Origin: a virus
Strand: one strand, 5' to 3'
DNA length: 30,641 nt
IMG/VR virus record: IMGVR_UViG_3300023257_000082
Span: 1-30,641 of that record
The notes below the pieces were generated by a model. The model was not told the DNA's origin. It saw nothing but the letters and a program-made list of their open reading frames with translations, and made no database searches. Positions 18,837-27,056 of this stretch are shown here, piece by piece; position 1 is the first letter of the stretch; each line of letters begins with the position of its first letter. A program made the translations under genes and the position numbers.

Positions 18837-20453
18837 ATGATAAAGCAAATAGCGTATTCAGAAGAAGGAAGACAGCATCTTAAAGCCGGAGTCGATAAAT
18901 TGGCAAATGCTGTTAAAGTAACATTAGGACCTAAAGGCAAAACAGTTATTCTCAGTAGACAGTACGGTTCTCCTACAATTATCGATGACGGCGTAACAAT
19001 AGCCAGGGAAATCGAACTTAAAGATCCATATGAAAATATGGGAGCTCAACTTGTACGGGAAGCTGCCTCTAAAACAAATGACATAGCTGGTGACGGTACT
19101 ACTACGGCCACTATTCTCACACAGGCTATCTACGCAGAAGGACTCAAAAATATCACAGCAGGCGCGAATCCCACGCACTTAAAAAAAGGAATAGATTATG
19201 CTGTTAAAGAAATAGTCAAAGAATTAAAGTGTATGGCTAAGCCAGTAGATAACAGCGAATTAAAAGCCCAAATAGCTACAATATCTTCTAATGATCCCCA
19301 TATTGGTAAATTAATCGCTGATGCTATGGAAAAAATCGGACCGGAAGGCGTTATAACTGTTGAGGAAGGTAAAACTGCTGAAACTGAATTAGAAATTGTT
19401 GAAGGTATGCAATTCGCAAGAGGTTATTTATCTCCTTATTTCGCAACAAACCCCGAAAAAATGGAGTGTGTATTAAAAGATTGCTATGTTTTAATATCTG
19501 ATAAAGTTATTTCTTCAATAGAGGATATTCTTCCTATCCTTCAAAAAATTTCAGCTGAGCAAAAAAGTTTACTCGTAATTGCTGAGGATATTACAGGACA
19601 GGCACTTGCTACTCTTGTTATAAATAAACTTCGCCAGCAAATACAATGTTGCGCTATTAAAGCTCCTGGGTATGGTGATAGAAGAAAAGAAACTCTCGAA
19701 GATATTGCAGCTCTTACCGGGGCCGAAGTTATAACAAAAGATAAAGGTATGGATGTCAAAGACGTTCAGATCGACCAACTTGGTTTAGCTGATAGCGTTA
19801 CTATATCTAAAGATAATTCAACTATAGTTTCTTCTACAGGGGATAAAGAATTAATTAAAAAAAGAATTAGTCAAATTAAAACACAAATTAGCGATTCTAC
19901 TTCCGATTATGATATTGAAAAATTCCAAGAAAGACTTGCTAAACTCTCGGGCGGAGTCGCTGTAATAAAAGTAGGCGCGGCAACAGAAACCGAAATGAAA
20001 GCAAAAAAATCAAAAGTTGAGGATGCAAGAAATGCTACTATTGCTGCTGAGAAAGAAGGTATAGTTCAAGGTGGCGGTGTTGCTTTAATCCGTGCTGCAT
20101 ATGTTCTTGATGATTTAAAAGCGTGTATTACTCCTGATGAACAAACTGGCGTCAACATTGTAAGAAATGCTGTGTTTGCTCCACTTCGTATAATCGCTGA
20201 AAATGCCGGTCAAGATGGCTCTATCGTAATTAATGAAGTAAGGAATTCTGTAATTAATACTGGGTTTAACGCCGATAATAATACGTATGTAGATGTTTTT
20301 GAAGCAGGTATCATAGATCCTGTAAAAGTAACAAGGATAGCTCTTGAAAACGCCGCATCCATCGCAGGAACTCTTCTTACAACTGAAGCTCTTGTCGTAG
20401 ATATACCAGTAAAACAAGAGTCTATCCCTGAAGGGTCTGGAGGTAACTATTAA
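18837..20453 (+). CDS. groEL: GroEL chaperonin (full length)
   Basis: The 538-aa protein is a complete GroEL: AVKVTLGPKGKTVIL, IDDGVTIARE (D51, the ATP-hydrolysis aspartate), AGDGTTTAT (D86, nucleotide/Mg binding), the apical ARGYLSPYFATNPEK segment, GYGDRRKETLEDIA, LSGGVAVIKVGAATETEMK and VEDARNAT (the third conserved aspartate). Active-site residues are all present. The C-terminus ends in PEGSGGNY without the usual Gly-Gly-Met tail. Length matches bacterial GroEL, and GGAGGGAGC supplies a strong RBS. The GroES-like gene is also phage-encoded. Known phage chaperonins (for example from Pseudomonas phage EL) assist folding of phage proteins. Here GroEL lies between the terminase and portal genes and probably folds virion proteins. 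A strong terminator follows. Confidence 0.97.
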   Translation: MIKQIAYSEEGRQHLKAGVDKLANAVKVTLGPKGKTVILSRQYGSPTIIDDGVTIAREIELKDPYENMGAQLVREAASKTNDIAGDGTTTATILTQAIYAEGLKNITAGANPTHLKKGIDYAVKEIVKELKCMAKPVDNSELKAQIATISSNDPHIGKLIADAMEKIGPEGVITVEEGKTAETELEIVEGMQFARGYLSPYFATNPEKMECVLKDCYVLISDKVISSIEDILPILQKISAEQKSLLVIAEDITGQALATLVINKLRQQIQCCAIKAPGYGDRRKETLEDIAALTGAEVITKDKGMDVKDVQIDQLGLADSVTISKDNSTIVSSTGDKELIKKRISQIKTQISDSTSDYDIEKFQERLAKLSGGVAVIKVGAATETEMKAKKSKVEDARNATIAAEKEGIVQGGGVALIRAAYVLDDLKACITPDEQTGVNIVRNAVFAPLRIIAENAGQDGSIVINEVRNSVINTGFNADNNTYVDVFEAGIIDPVKVTRIALENAASIAGTLLTTEALVVDIPVKQESIPEGSGGNY

Positions 20454-20490
20454 AAAAAACTAAAACTTATAAATTCGTGTATATATAAAG

Positions 20491-20525
20491 TCCCCCGCTT
20501 ATTTAACCGAGCGGGGGATTTCTTT
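20491..20525 (+). terminator. Intrinsic terminator after GroEL
   Basis: TCCCCCGCT (20491-20499) pairs with AGCGGGGGA (20510-20518), a 9-bp stem with 10-base loop, followed by TTTCTTT. It separates the chaperonin unit from the portal/capsid unit, which starts with its own promoter. Confidence 0.9.
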
Positions 20526-20529
20526 ACTA

Positions 20530-20558
20530 TTGACAAGTAATAAAAAAAAGGCTTTAAT
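20530..20558 (+). promoter_or_regulatory. Rightward sigma70 promoter, +1 at the start codon
   Basis: TTGACA (20530-20535), 17-base spacer, TTTAAT (20553-20558). The predicted +1 is at 20565, the A of the ATG, so the transcript looks leaderless. The AAAGG at 20547-20551 would then lie upstream of the transcript and is 13 bases from the ATG. Confidence 0.7.
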
Positions 20559-20564
20559 ATATAC

Positions 20565-20855
20565 ATGAATGAAACCAAAGAAAAACCAGAAGTTAAAAAA
20601 ATCGAAGTTATGGAAATTCCAGTTAATACAAAAGCTCCTACTATTTCAATGTCAAAAAAAAAAGATATTGTTATTATCACAATTCCTAATTCCTTACATC
20701 CTACGTTCGCCCGTGGGTTTTGTGCTGAAATTACAATATTCATAATGGACTGGTTTCAAGCAGGTTTACGGAAAAAAATAAAACAAAAAGAAGACGCTGA
20801 AAAGTTCACTCTTGCGAACGGAATAAAAAATATAAAAAACTGGGGTAAATTATGA
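20565..20855 (+). CDS. First protein of the portal/capsid transcript, probably leaderless (96 aa)
   Basis: Begins MNETKEKPEVKKIEVMEIPV (disordered, charged), followed by DIVIITIPNSLHPTFARGFC, EITIFIMDWFQAGLRKK and a basic C-terminus. The middle reads as strands plus an amphipathic helix. It is the first gene of the unit that contains the portal. ATGA couples it to the next. No family recognised. A head-associated role is suggested only by position. Confidence 0.55.
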   Translation: MNETKEKPEVKKIEVMEIPVNTKAPTISMSKKKDIVIITIPNSLHPTFARGFCAEITIFIMDWFQAGLRKKIKQKEDAEKFTLANGIKNIKNWGKL

Positions 20856-21058
20856 AAGCAAATTTCGGAAAAAGAAATTCCGGCGGGAAAGCCGGTTCAG
20901 AATTAAAGTATACCAGTAATGAAAAAGGTCTTGGCGGACCTGTTGAAGAAAATCCTCAAGCTGGTATTCAACCCGGAAAAGGTATTGATGGTTCAAAAGG
21001 TATTAAATCATCAGATTCACCAATCAAAAAATCTTTCAAAACTCCTAAAGTAAAATGA
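20852..21058 (+). CDS. Gly/Lys-rich disordered protein (68 aa)
   Basis: Low-complexity composition (MKANFGKRNSGGKAGSELKY, QAGIQPGKGIDGSKGIKSSD), no hydrophobic core. Coupled to both neighbours by four-base overlaps. Likely intrinsically disordered, perhaps a virion-associated or scaffold-accessory peptide. Family unknown. Confidence 0.55.
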   Translation: MKANFGKRNSGGKAGSELKYTSNEKGLGGPVEENPQAGIQPGKGIDGSKGIKSSDSPIKKSFKTPKVK

Positions 21059-21291
21059 ACATCGACAAAAACGGAAAGTTTATAGATCTCGGCGAGGATT
21101 GGGGTGAAGTAAGTGTTCCTAAAAAAAAGGAAGTACATTACCCCTCTCTTCGAGTTAAAACAAATACTGTAGTAAAACTCGGTTCAACTGGGACAGCTAT
21201 AATTAAGTTTATTGTTCGAGGGTATGAAAAAATAGACGAAAATAAACCCGAAATCCGACTTGAAGTAAAAAGTATAAAATTTGGAAAATAA
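21055..21291 (+). CDS. Small beta-rich protein preceding the portal (78 aa)
   Basis: Begins MNIDKNGKFIDLGEDWGEVS, then HYPSLRVKTNTVVKLGSTGT and RLEVKSIKFGK, a small beta-sandwich-like pattern ending three bases before the portal start. Genes of this size and composition lie next to portals in many phages. The exact role is not recognised. Confidence 0.55.
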   Translation: MNIDKNGKFIDLGEDWGEVSVPKKKEVHYPSLRVKTNTVVKLGSTGTAIIKFIVRGYEKIDENKPEIRLEVKSIKFGK

Positions 21292-21293
21292 AA

Positions 21294-23228
21294 ATGCCTT
21301 TATTTTTTCTCGATCCACCAAATAATAATAAAATAAAAAAAATTCAACAAGATGTTGAAGAAATTGAAGAAGCACATAAATCTTCTAAACATTTTCTACC
21401 ACAAAAAAAACTAAAAAAACTTCAAAGAATTGTTGCACAGTATTTTGACGCATGGGAAGAAGGGACTGGCTCACTTCGTAGTAATCTTAAAGATTTAAAT
21501 AAATTAATGGAAGGAAATCTTGATAAAACAGATTTTCCTTTTGGCGAAGATGCTTCTTCACAAATTGATTTAAGAATACCTGCTGAAAAACATAGGTCTT
21601 TAAGCTCAAATTTTCGTAGAACTATCTTTTCCGGGAAACAACTTATTGTTGCTAAATTAAGCCCTGGAAGTGAAATAGAAAACCAAACTCGAAATAAAAT
21701 AGAAGCTGCTGAAAACTGGACTATTTCAGAATTATCTAATCTAGAAGATATTTTAAAAGATACTGATCTACCTTGTTTTAGGGATGGTACTGCACTTATT
21801 TATGGCGAATATTCAAGAGAAGTTCAAACAGGCGTTGATTGTGAGGTATATACAAATTTAAATGTTTTTCAAGCTGATTATCCCGATTACGAAACTGCTA
21901 AAATAAGCGAAGAAAAATACGATGAAATAATCTCTTTATTAAATGAACCTAATCAAGAAGGAAGTGAACCGCCAGAGGTAAGAGTTGAATATGAAATAGA
22001 TTTTGTTTCAAAAAACGGACCTAAATATACTCTTATCCCTCTTCACAATTTTATATTCTATCCTTTTTTCCCAGATAAAATTAAAGATCTCAGCGCATAT
22101 GGATATATGTACAAAGAAACCCGCCTAAAGTTTCTTGAAAGAGAAAAACTCGGGTATTATATTAAAGAAGCTATCGAAGATATTGTTTCTAAATCTAGTG
22201 ATACAACTTACGAGGATGAGTGGGATCAATCTTGGGACGAAATTGAAGGAATTTCCGGGGACTATAAAGAAGCTTATAAATTTGCGCGAATTATAGTTAA
22301 AGCTGATCTTAATAATGATATGCGACCCGAATATTATAAAGTAGTCTATTGGCCTGAGAAAAGAAAAATTATTCGTGTTGAAAAATATAATGTGCGACGC
22401 AATATTCCATGTATTGTCCCTTTTAAGTTTCTTGGTCGCGATGGACGATTGCTTGGAATTTCTTTATTAAATGATGGGAAAGATCTTTTTGGCGAGCTTA
22501 ATGCTTTACATCGTGATAGGTCAAATAAACGTAGACTTACATCACAAATTACTTTAATCGCTCCAGATAGCATGAAAGACAAGCTTGGTGATCTATATGA
22601 ATTTGAACCCGGATCTACTTTGTATGTTCCAGATGGCTTATTTGAGGCTGGACAGGTTCCTAGACAATTTATTATTCAAAATCTTGATAATACTGATTAT
22701 AAAGATGAAGAGTATACGATAAGATTTATAGAAGGGCTTATTGGTCCTTCTGCTGGTATGTCGGGACAGGAAAGTATGAGTGATCCTACTGCTCCCGGCA
22801 ATAAAACCGCTATGCTATTACAACGTTCTGATTACAGGGTAATTGATATCGTTAATGTTTGGAAACGCAGTGTTAATGATATTACATTATTAAATAATGC
22901 TTTATTGCGCCAAAATTATAAATCAAAAATACAATTTATAAATCAAGATGGCGAAGATGATGAAATTGATACTTCCCTACTTGTAAGTGAAATGGTACAA
23001 TTTAGGCTTAAAGCTGTTACAGTCCCCTTATCACCAGAAGTTGAAATGTCTCGAATTGCTAATGTCGCAAAAAGTGCTGTGTTATTTGCCGGATTACCTT
23101 TCAAAGCTGATCCTGATATATTAAGAATTTTATGGAATGATTATATTAATGCTGCACGTCTTCCAAATGGAGATTCATATTTAGTAAAAAAACCCATAGT
23201 TCAAAAAACATCGCAACAAACTAATTAG
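21294..23228 (+). CDS. Portal protein
   Basis: A 644-aa protein of normal portal size placed between terminase/chaperonin and scaffold/capsid genes. The N-terminal part has TDFPFGEDASSQIDLRIPAE followed by KHRSLSSNFRRTIFSG, like the '...P..gaS....P...' entry of podoviral portals. The central region has LGRDGRLLGISLLNDGKDLF and GELNALHRDRSNKRR, then a stem-like part and SDPTAPGNKTAMLLQRSDYR, with a helical crown end. The portal is the dodecameric ring at the head vertex through which DNA is pumped and to which neck proteins attach. The call rests on size, order and these motifs. Confidence 0.8.
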   Translation: MPLFFLDPPNNNKIKKIQQDVEEIEEAHKSSKHFLPQKKLKKLQRIVAQYFDAWEEGTGSLRSNLKDLNKLMEGNLDKTDFPFGEDASSQIDLRIPAEKHRSLSSNFRRTIFSGKQLIVAKLSPGSEIENQTRNKIEAAENWTISELSNLEDILKDTDLPCFRDGTALIYGEYSREVQTGVDCEVYTNLNVFQADYPDYETAKISEEKYDEIISLLNEPNQEGSEPPEVRVEYEIDFVSKNGPKYTLIPLHNFIFYPFFPDKIKDLSAYGYMYKETRLKFLEREKLGYYIKEAIEDIVSKSSDTTYEDEWDQSWDEIEGISGDYKEAYKFARIIVKADLNNDMRPEYYKVVYWPEKRKIIRVEKYNVRRNIPCIVPFKFLGRDGRLLGISLLNDGKDLFGELNALHRDRSNKRRLTSQITLIAPDSMKDKLGDLYEFEPGSTLYVPDGLFEAGQVPRQFIIQNLDNTDYKDEEYTIRFIEGLIGPSAGMSGQESMSDPTAPGNKTAMLLQRSDYRVIDIVNVWKRSVNDITLLNNALLRQNYKSKIQFINQDGEDDEIDTSLLVSEMVQFRLKAVTVPLSPEVEMSRIANVAKSAVLFAGLPFKADPDILRILWNDYINAARLPNGDSYLVKKPIVQKTSQQTN

Positions 23229-23236
23229 GAGGGATA

Positions 23237-23620
23237 ATGGAAATTAAGCAAAACTTAACAAAGGTTGTAAAAATCAAAGCTGATATTAAGTATAAACATA
23301 AGAGAATTAAAGAGTTACAAGAACTTAGCAAGTTAAAAACTAATAAAGTCCTTATTGGTGAGTTTGATAGTGTAATTGAAGCGTTAAATAAAATTAATAC
23401 TGCAATTTTACAAACTAAAGAAATTCCTGATGCGCAAAAAGAGCAGGTTATGTTAAGGTCCAATGCAAGAACTGCCCTTACACTTAGAGGAATAAAAAAT
23501 AATATTATTGCTTCTCAAAAAAGAATTAATGAACTTAATGAGGAGATTGCTTATAATAATAATGAAATAAAAAAACTAATTAATAAACCCAAGGAGGGAA
23601 AACATGCACAAGTTATTTAG
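23237..23620 (+). CDS. Coiled-coil protein between portal and scaffold (127 aa)
   Basis: Almost entirely heptad helix (MEIKQNLTKVVKIKADIKYK, RGIKNNIIASQKRINELNEE). AGGAGGGATA precedes the ATG. It overlaps the next start by 17 bases and carries the SD of the next gene (AAGGAGGG). It could be an internal scaffold or a head-assembly accessory. No family recognised. Confidence 0.6.
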   Translation: MEIKQNLTKVVKIKADIKYKHKRIKELQELSKLKTNKVLIGEFDSVIEALNKINTAILQTKEIPDAQKEQVMLRSNARTALTLRGIKNNIIASQKRINELNEEIAYNNNEIKKLINKPKEGKHAQVI

Positions 23621-24377
23621 AATACTTAGGGATGGAGAACCGGATCCTGCAAATGCTGCTGATCCTACCGATAGTGAAGTGATAGACGATGAAACTCCAG
23701 GTGACGATGAAACTTCTGAAGAACCTACTGAGGCTGAACTTGAAAATATCAAGTTAAAAGATAAAATAGCTGAACTTGAAAAACCAAAAACTTCTACATC
23801 CGCTCCGATGACTGCTGCATCAATGGATAACTTTACTGAGGAACAATGGATAAATCTTGAGCTTCAAACAAAAAAAGATCGAGCAACTATTAAATCCGAG
23901 TATAGATCTTGGGAAATAAATAAAAGACAAGATGATACAGAAGCTCGACAAAATGTCCGGGATGCTATTCAAGATGAAGTCGAAAAAGACCCCCGGCTTG
24001 GAAAACTTAAAACAGGAATGAAAGAATATCTTGCTACACTTCCAAGTAATCAAAAAATTGGCGATTTAAAAGAACATATGCAAAATGCTATTTATTATGC
24101 CAAGGGAAAATACGGGTTCACTAAAACTCCTAAACCTAAAGATAAAAAAGCTCCTAATTTAGATTCTGACGATATTTCTTACGATGATGATCTTAAAAAT
24201 ACCGGTGCTAAAAAAGGCGAGATAGAAGATGGCGATTATGTTTCTAAGAATGGTGAAAAAATCCATGTCGGTGGAGTAATCGATAAAAAAGAATGGAATA
24301 AAGTTCAGTCTAATGACCGGGGCCCCAATAATGTAAAAATTCCAAATGATTATGATGAGGCTCCATCATTCGATTAA
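23604..24377 (+). CDS. Probable scaffolding protein
   Basis: Immediately upstream of the head genes, 257 aa, very acidic N-terminus (DPANAADPTDSEVIDDETPG), then helical charged sections (AELENIKLKDKIAELEKPKT, EARQNVRDAIQDEVEKDPRL) and a Lys-rich, disordered C-terminus (TPKPKDKKAPNLDSDD). That composition and position are typical of scaffolds that template procapsid assembly and are then lost. No protease catalytic triad is visible. The RBS AAGGAGGGAAAAC is excellent. Confidence 0.65.
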   Translation: MHKLFRILRDGEPDPANAADPTDSEVIDDETPGDDETSEEPTEAELENIKLKDKIAELEKPKTSTSAPMTAASMDNFTEEQWINLELQTKKDRATIKSEYRSWEINKRQDDTEARQNVRDAIQDEVEKDPRLGKLKTGMKEYLATLPSNQKIGDLKEHMQNAIYYAKGKYGFTKTPKPKDKKAPNLDSDDISYDDDLKNTGAKKGEIEDGDYVSKNGEKIHVGGVIDKKEWNKVQSNDRGPNNVKIPNDYDEAPSFD

Positions 24378-24378
24378 A

Positions 24379-24690
24379 ATGAAATTTAACCCCAAACAAC
24401 TTAATGAAAAACAAATGTATCCTTCTCCTACGGCTGGTAGTGGAAACGCGCGGCCAAATAGCCGAAAAACAGGAGAAGGACATGGTGGTAAAAGCTCTAA
24501 ATTAATTTATAAGTGCGCGCAGTGCGGATATCCTGTTGATATAAATAGAACTGATCATTCCGGTGGAACATTAACCGGAAATGGTGGATTAGGAAATATT
24601 ACAGTTACCGACGGTGTAGGTGAAAGTTCTGTAAAGAAAGGCGCTGGGTGTCCTTTATGTGGAAGTAAGAATTTTGTAAAAAAGACTTGA
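24379..24690 (+). CDS. Zinc-ribbon hypothetical protein (103 aa)
   Basis: The start at 24379 (MKFNPKQLNEKQMYPSPTAG) follows the scaffold stop by one base. An earlier ATG at 24346 is possible but lies inside the scaffold gene, and neither has a good SD, so it may rely on coupling. CAQCG and CPLCG form a two-CxxC zinc ribbon around a Gly/Thr/Val-rich loop region. Gly-rich first third. Proteins of this kind (Cys-pair bracketing a glycine-rich loop) are seen near phage head genes, role unknown. Confidence 0.6.
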   Translation: MKFNPKQLNEKQMYPSPTAGSGNARPNSRKTGEGHGGKSSKLIYKCAQCGYPVDINRTDHSGGTLTGNGGLGNITVTDGVGESSVKKGAGCPLCGSKNFVKKT

Positions 24691-24715
24691 CATGTTGCAA
24701 AAAGTAGTATACAGT
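24687..24715 (+). promoter_or_regulatory. Promoter candidate before the capsid genes
   Basis: TTGACA (24687-24692), 17-base spacer, TACAGT (24710-24715); TATACA at 15 bases is an alternative. The exact -10 is uncertain. It would produce a leader of about 90 bases before the 24814 gene, giving separate strong expression of the capsid genes. Confidence 0.55.
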
Positions 24716-24730
24716 ATATGTAGAAGTATC

Positions 24731-24791
24731 CACCTTGATTAATCCAACCTGAAAAAATTAAATTTTATCCAACCTGAATACTCACCTTGAT
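24731..24791 (+). repeat. Nested direct repeats in the capsid leader (A-B-B-A)
   Basis: CACCTTGAT at 24731-24739 and 24783-24791 flank ATCCAACCTGAA at 24742-24753 and 24767-24778. The CACCT units complement the AGGTG of the RBS (24806-24810), so they could mask it in the RNA. Alternatively they are protein-binding repeats. Confidence 0.55.
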
Positions 24792-24813
24792 CTGAATTAC
24801 TTATGAGGTGTGT

Positions 24814-25560
24814 ATGAAAATTATAAGCTCTCCTTTAGGATTAATAAAATTACCCATCGACGGTTTAGGTGTCGATATAAATGCAGGAGCTATGCTCGTT
24901 CCCGGCACAGTTGAAAGTGGAAGCGGCGCTGATACTTATGGTAGTGCTGTTCTTGCCGACGAATCTGGCGCTGATGCGTACGGACTTCTTGTTGCTAAAC
25001 ATAATTTCTCAGAAGATGGTGATTCTGATGTCTATACTGGCGCAGATCATGTTATGAAAGAAGTTGAACCTTTTTGTCCTGGTTGTGTTGTTGCATGTGA
25101 ATATTCATTATCCGACACAATGGCTATTACTACTGTAACAGGCACGACTCAAATAACCATTACTGCAATCGAAGATCATCTTTCTGGTGGCTGGGTATAC
25201 GCTTATAGCGGTACCGGTGTAGGTCAACTCGCTTTCATTAAATATGATGATGCTACTGATTTGTGGCTTAAATCGGCGCTTACTACGTTATTCGTTGCTG
25301 CGGATACCACTTTAGTTAAAATTCCACCCATAGGTCATGGTTTACATCACTTGACTGCAACAATGGATAAATTTGGTACTGATGCCGCTGCTGGAACGTG
25401 GACGGCTAGAATCATAAGAAACCAAATGAGATATGACGGTACTGAAAGCTGGATTGATCTTGATCCCGGTAAACATCATAATTTACAGTTGGATGGTTTA
25501 CACCCGGTATTCAGAAGTCTTGTAATGCCGGTCAACACTTTTATAGCACCTATCGATTAA
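24814..25560 (+). CDS. Probable head accessory/decoration protein (248 aa)
   Basis: The start is ATG 24814 rather than the GTG two codons earlier, since GAGGTG is just upstream. The protein begins MKIISSPLGLIKLPIDGLGV and is Gly/Ala/Thr/Asp-rich and beta-rich, with few charged helices. It contains LTTLFVAADTTLVKIPPIGH and a conserved-looking end HPVFRSLVMPVNTFIAPID. Position directly before the major capsid gene and behind the same leader suggests a decoration or minor head protein. No family recognised. It has no signal peptide. Confidence 0.6.
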   Translation: MKIISSPLGLIKLPIDGLGVDINAGAMLVPGTVESGSGADTYGSAVLADESGADAYGLLVAKHNFSEDGDSDVYTGADHVMKEVEPFCPGCVVACEYSLSDTMAITTVTGTTQITITAIEDHLSGGWVYAYSGTGVGQLAFIKYDDATDLWLKSALTTLFVAADTTLVKIPPIGHGLHHLTATMDKFGTDAAAGTWTARIIRNQMRYDGTESWIDLDPGKHHNLQLDGLHPVFRSLVMPVNTFIAPID

Positions 25561-25573
25561 TAGTTATTAATCG
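25554..25573 (+). repeat. AT-rich inverted repeat overlapping a stop codon
   Basis: CGATTAATA and TATTAATCG form perfect 9-bp arms around GT, covering the stop codon of the 24814 gene. No T-tract follows. It is 40 bases before the RBS of the capsid gene. It may be an RNA processing or stability site. Confidence 0.5.
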
Positions 25574-25616
25574 GTAGTATGTAGGAATTTGCACCAATAG
25601 ATAATAGGAGGCTTAT

Positions 25617-26510
25617 ATGCCCGCTTTAACACAAGCTAATCACCCAGATGTTGTACAAAAAAATCTCTCTCAGATTTTTGCAGTAAGATATGGACAGTTT
25701 AGTTCCATGATACCAGCTCTTTTTGATGTGGAAACTCCGGATCAAGCTATTGTTACTGAGTTAATGCTTGGTGATCTTGGCGGTGTTCAAGTATACGACG
25801 GTCAAATCTATTATGATGAAAGTAAACAATCATATAAGAAGACTGTTGAGGAAATTGAATATTCTCTCGGTATTAAAATAACAAAAAAATTCCGAAGAAA
25901 CGATTTATATGGCGTTGCTAAAAGATCTGCTGCCGCTTTAGCTGATAGATTCCGCGCAAAAAAAGAATCTATTGGAGCAGGTTTCCTTAATAATGCGTTT
26001 AGCACTACACTCACAGCTGATGCTGTTTCTTTATGTAATGCTACACATACTTCCGACGTTGGTGGATCAAGTCAGAGTAATGCAGGTTCTTCCTCATTTT
26101 CTCCTGCCTCAGTTGCTGCTACTCGTAGGTTAATGATAAAGTATAAAACAAACCGCGATAATATTGCTCTTGATTTTCCAGATACTCTTATTGTTGCTAC
26201 TGGAAATGAAGATGCCGGTCTTGAATTAATCTCTTCTGTTAAACAGGTTAATACTGCGAACAATAACCCTAACGTCCATAAAGGCCGTTATGAGCTTATT
26301 GTATGGCATAACTGGCTTACTGATGATGATAATTGGTTCATGGGCACCAAAAACTTAATGAAGGATTATTTCAAGTACTATCAATGGAGTCCTGTTGAGT
26401 TCTTTTATGCTGGTGATATTGATACGCTTACTTCAAAACATGCAGGTTATATGTCTTGTAATGTAAGTTCTCCTGATTGGAGACCTATTTTTGGACACAA
26501 TGTACTTTAA
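25617..26510 (+). CDS. Major capsid protein
   Basis: The 297-aa protein shows features of an HK97-fold capsid protein of the Mu gpT-like type: SQIFAVRYGQFSSMIPALFD, PDTLIVATGNEDAGLELISS, then NNPNVHKGRYELIVWHNWLT and DDNWFMGTKNLMKDYFKYYQ, the familiar order of spine helix, P-domain strands and E-loop-like region. Its position downstream of the portal and scaffold is canonical. A good SD (AGGAGG) lies seven bases upstream. It is a likely client of the phage GroEL/GroES. Confidence 0.85.
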   Translation: MPALTQANHPDVVQKNLSQIFAVRYGQFSSMIPALFDVETPDQAIVTELMLGDLGGVQVYDGQIYYDESKQSYKKTVEEIEYSLGIKITKKFRRNDLYGVAKRSAAALADRFRAKKESIGAGFLNNAFSTTLTADAVSLCNATHTSDVGGSSQSNAGSSSFSPASVAATRRLMIKYKTNRDNIALDFPDTLIVATGNEDAGLELISSVKQVNTANNNPNVHKGRYELIVWHNWLTDDDNWFMGTKNLMKDYFKYYQWSPVEFFYAGDIDTLTSKHAGYMSCNVSSPDWRPIFGHNVL

Positions 26511-26537
26511 GTAAAAAAACACAGACGGAGGGATAAT

Positions 26538-27056
26538 ATGGCTGTAAGGAAAAGTGGTAAAGTTTCACGTAGAAAAATTGTACCTATATCACCTGCTGCG
26601 GTTGAAGAAAGGCAGCAGGAAATTAATCGAGACCAAGTGTATTTAAATGGTTTAAAAAAAGGTTCAACTGATTCAAAGGGAATTACAAGTTTCGAAGCAG
26701 GCGGAATTGATATCGCTCAACTCGAACAACAGCTTGCAACTAAAAAAAGGGCTTTAGCAGCGTTTGCTCCACGAGAAGGAAGTGAAAAGGAAAAAAATAC
26801 AGCCCTCAAAGAGTTTAATCAAGCTAAGGCATATATTGCGAAGCATGCTCTTACAATAGCAGAAAAAGGGAAATGGCCTAAGCTTGATCCCACAAAAAAC
26901 CAAGAGTATCGAGCAGCAGTTGATAAATGTTATAAAGAGGAATTATCAAATCCAATGTTTAATAAAATGTGCGAACAGTTAAAACGCGCCGCCGGAGTTC
27001 TCGATCCGACAAATAGGGAAATACGAAACATTGATAATTATCGGAGGAAAAAGTAA
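26538..27056 (+). CDS. Hypothetical protein after the capsid gene (172 aa)
   Basis: Basic N-terminus (MAVRKSGKVSRRKIVPISPA), helical middle with coiled-coil traits (IDIAQLEQQLATKKRALAAF, EKEKNTALKEFNQAKAYIAK), and a C-terminus ending IRNIDNYRRKK. CGGAGGGATAAT precedes the ATG. TAATG couples it to the first signal-peptide gene. No family recognised. It could be a head-completion or internal protein. Confidence 0.55.
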   Translation: MAVRKSGKVSRRKIVPISPAAVEERQQEINRDQVYLNGLKKGSTDSKGITSFEAGGIDIAQLEQQLATKKRALAAFAPREGSEKEKNTALKEFNQAKAYIAKHALTIAEKGKWPKLDPTKNQEYRAAVDKCYKEELSNPMFNKMCEQLKRAAGVLDPTNREIRNIDNYRRKK

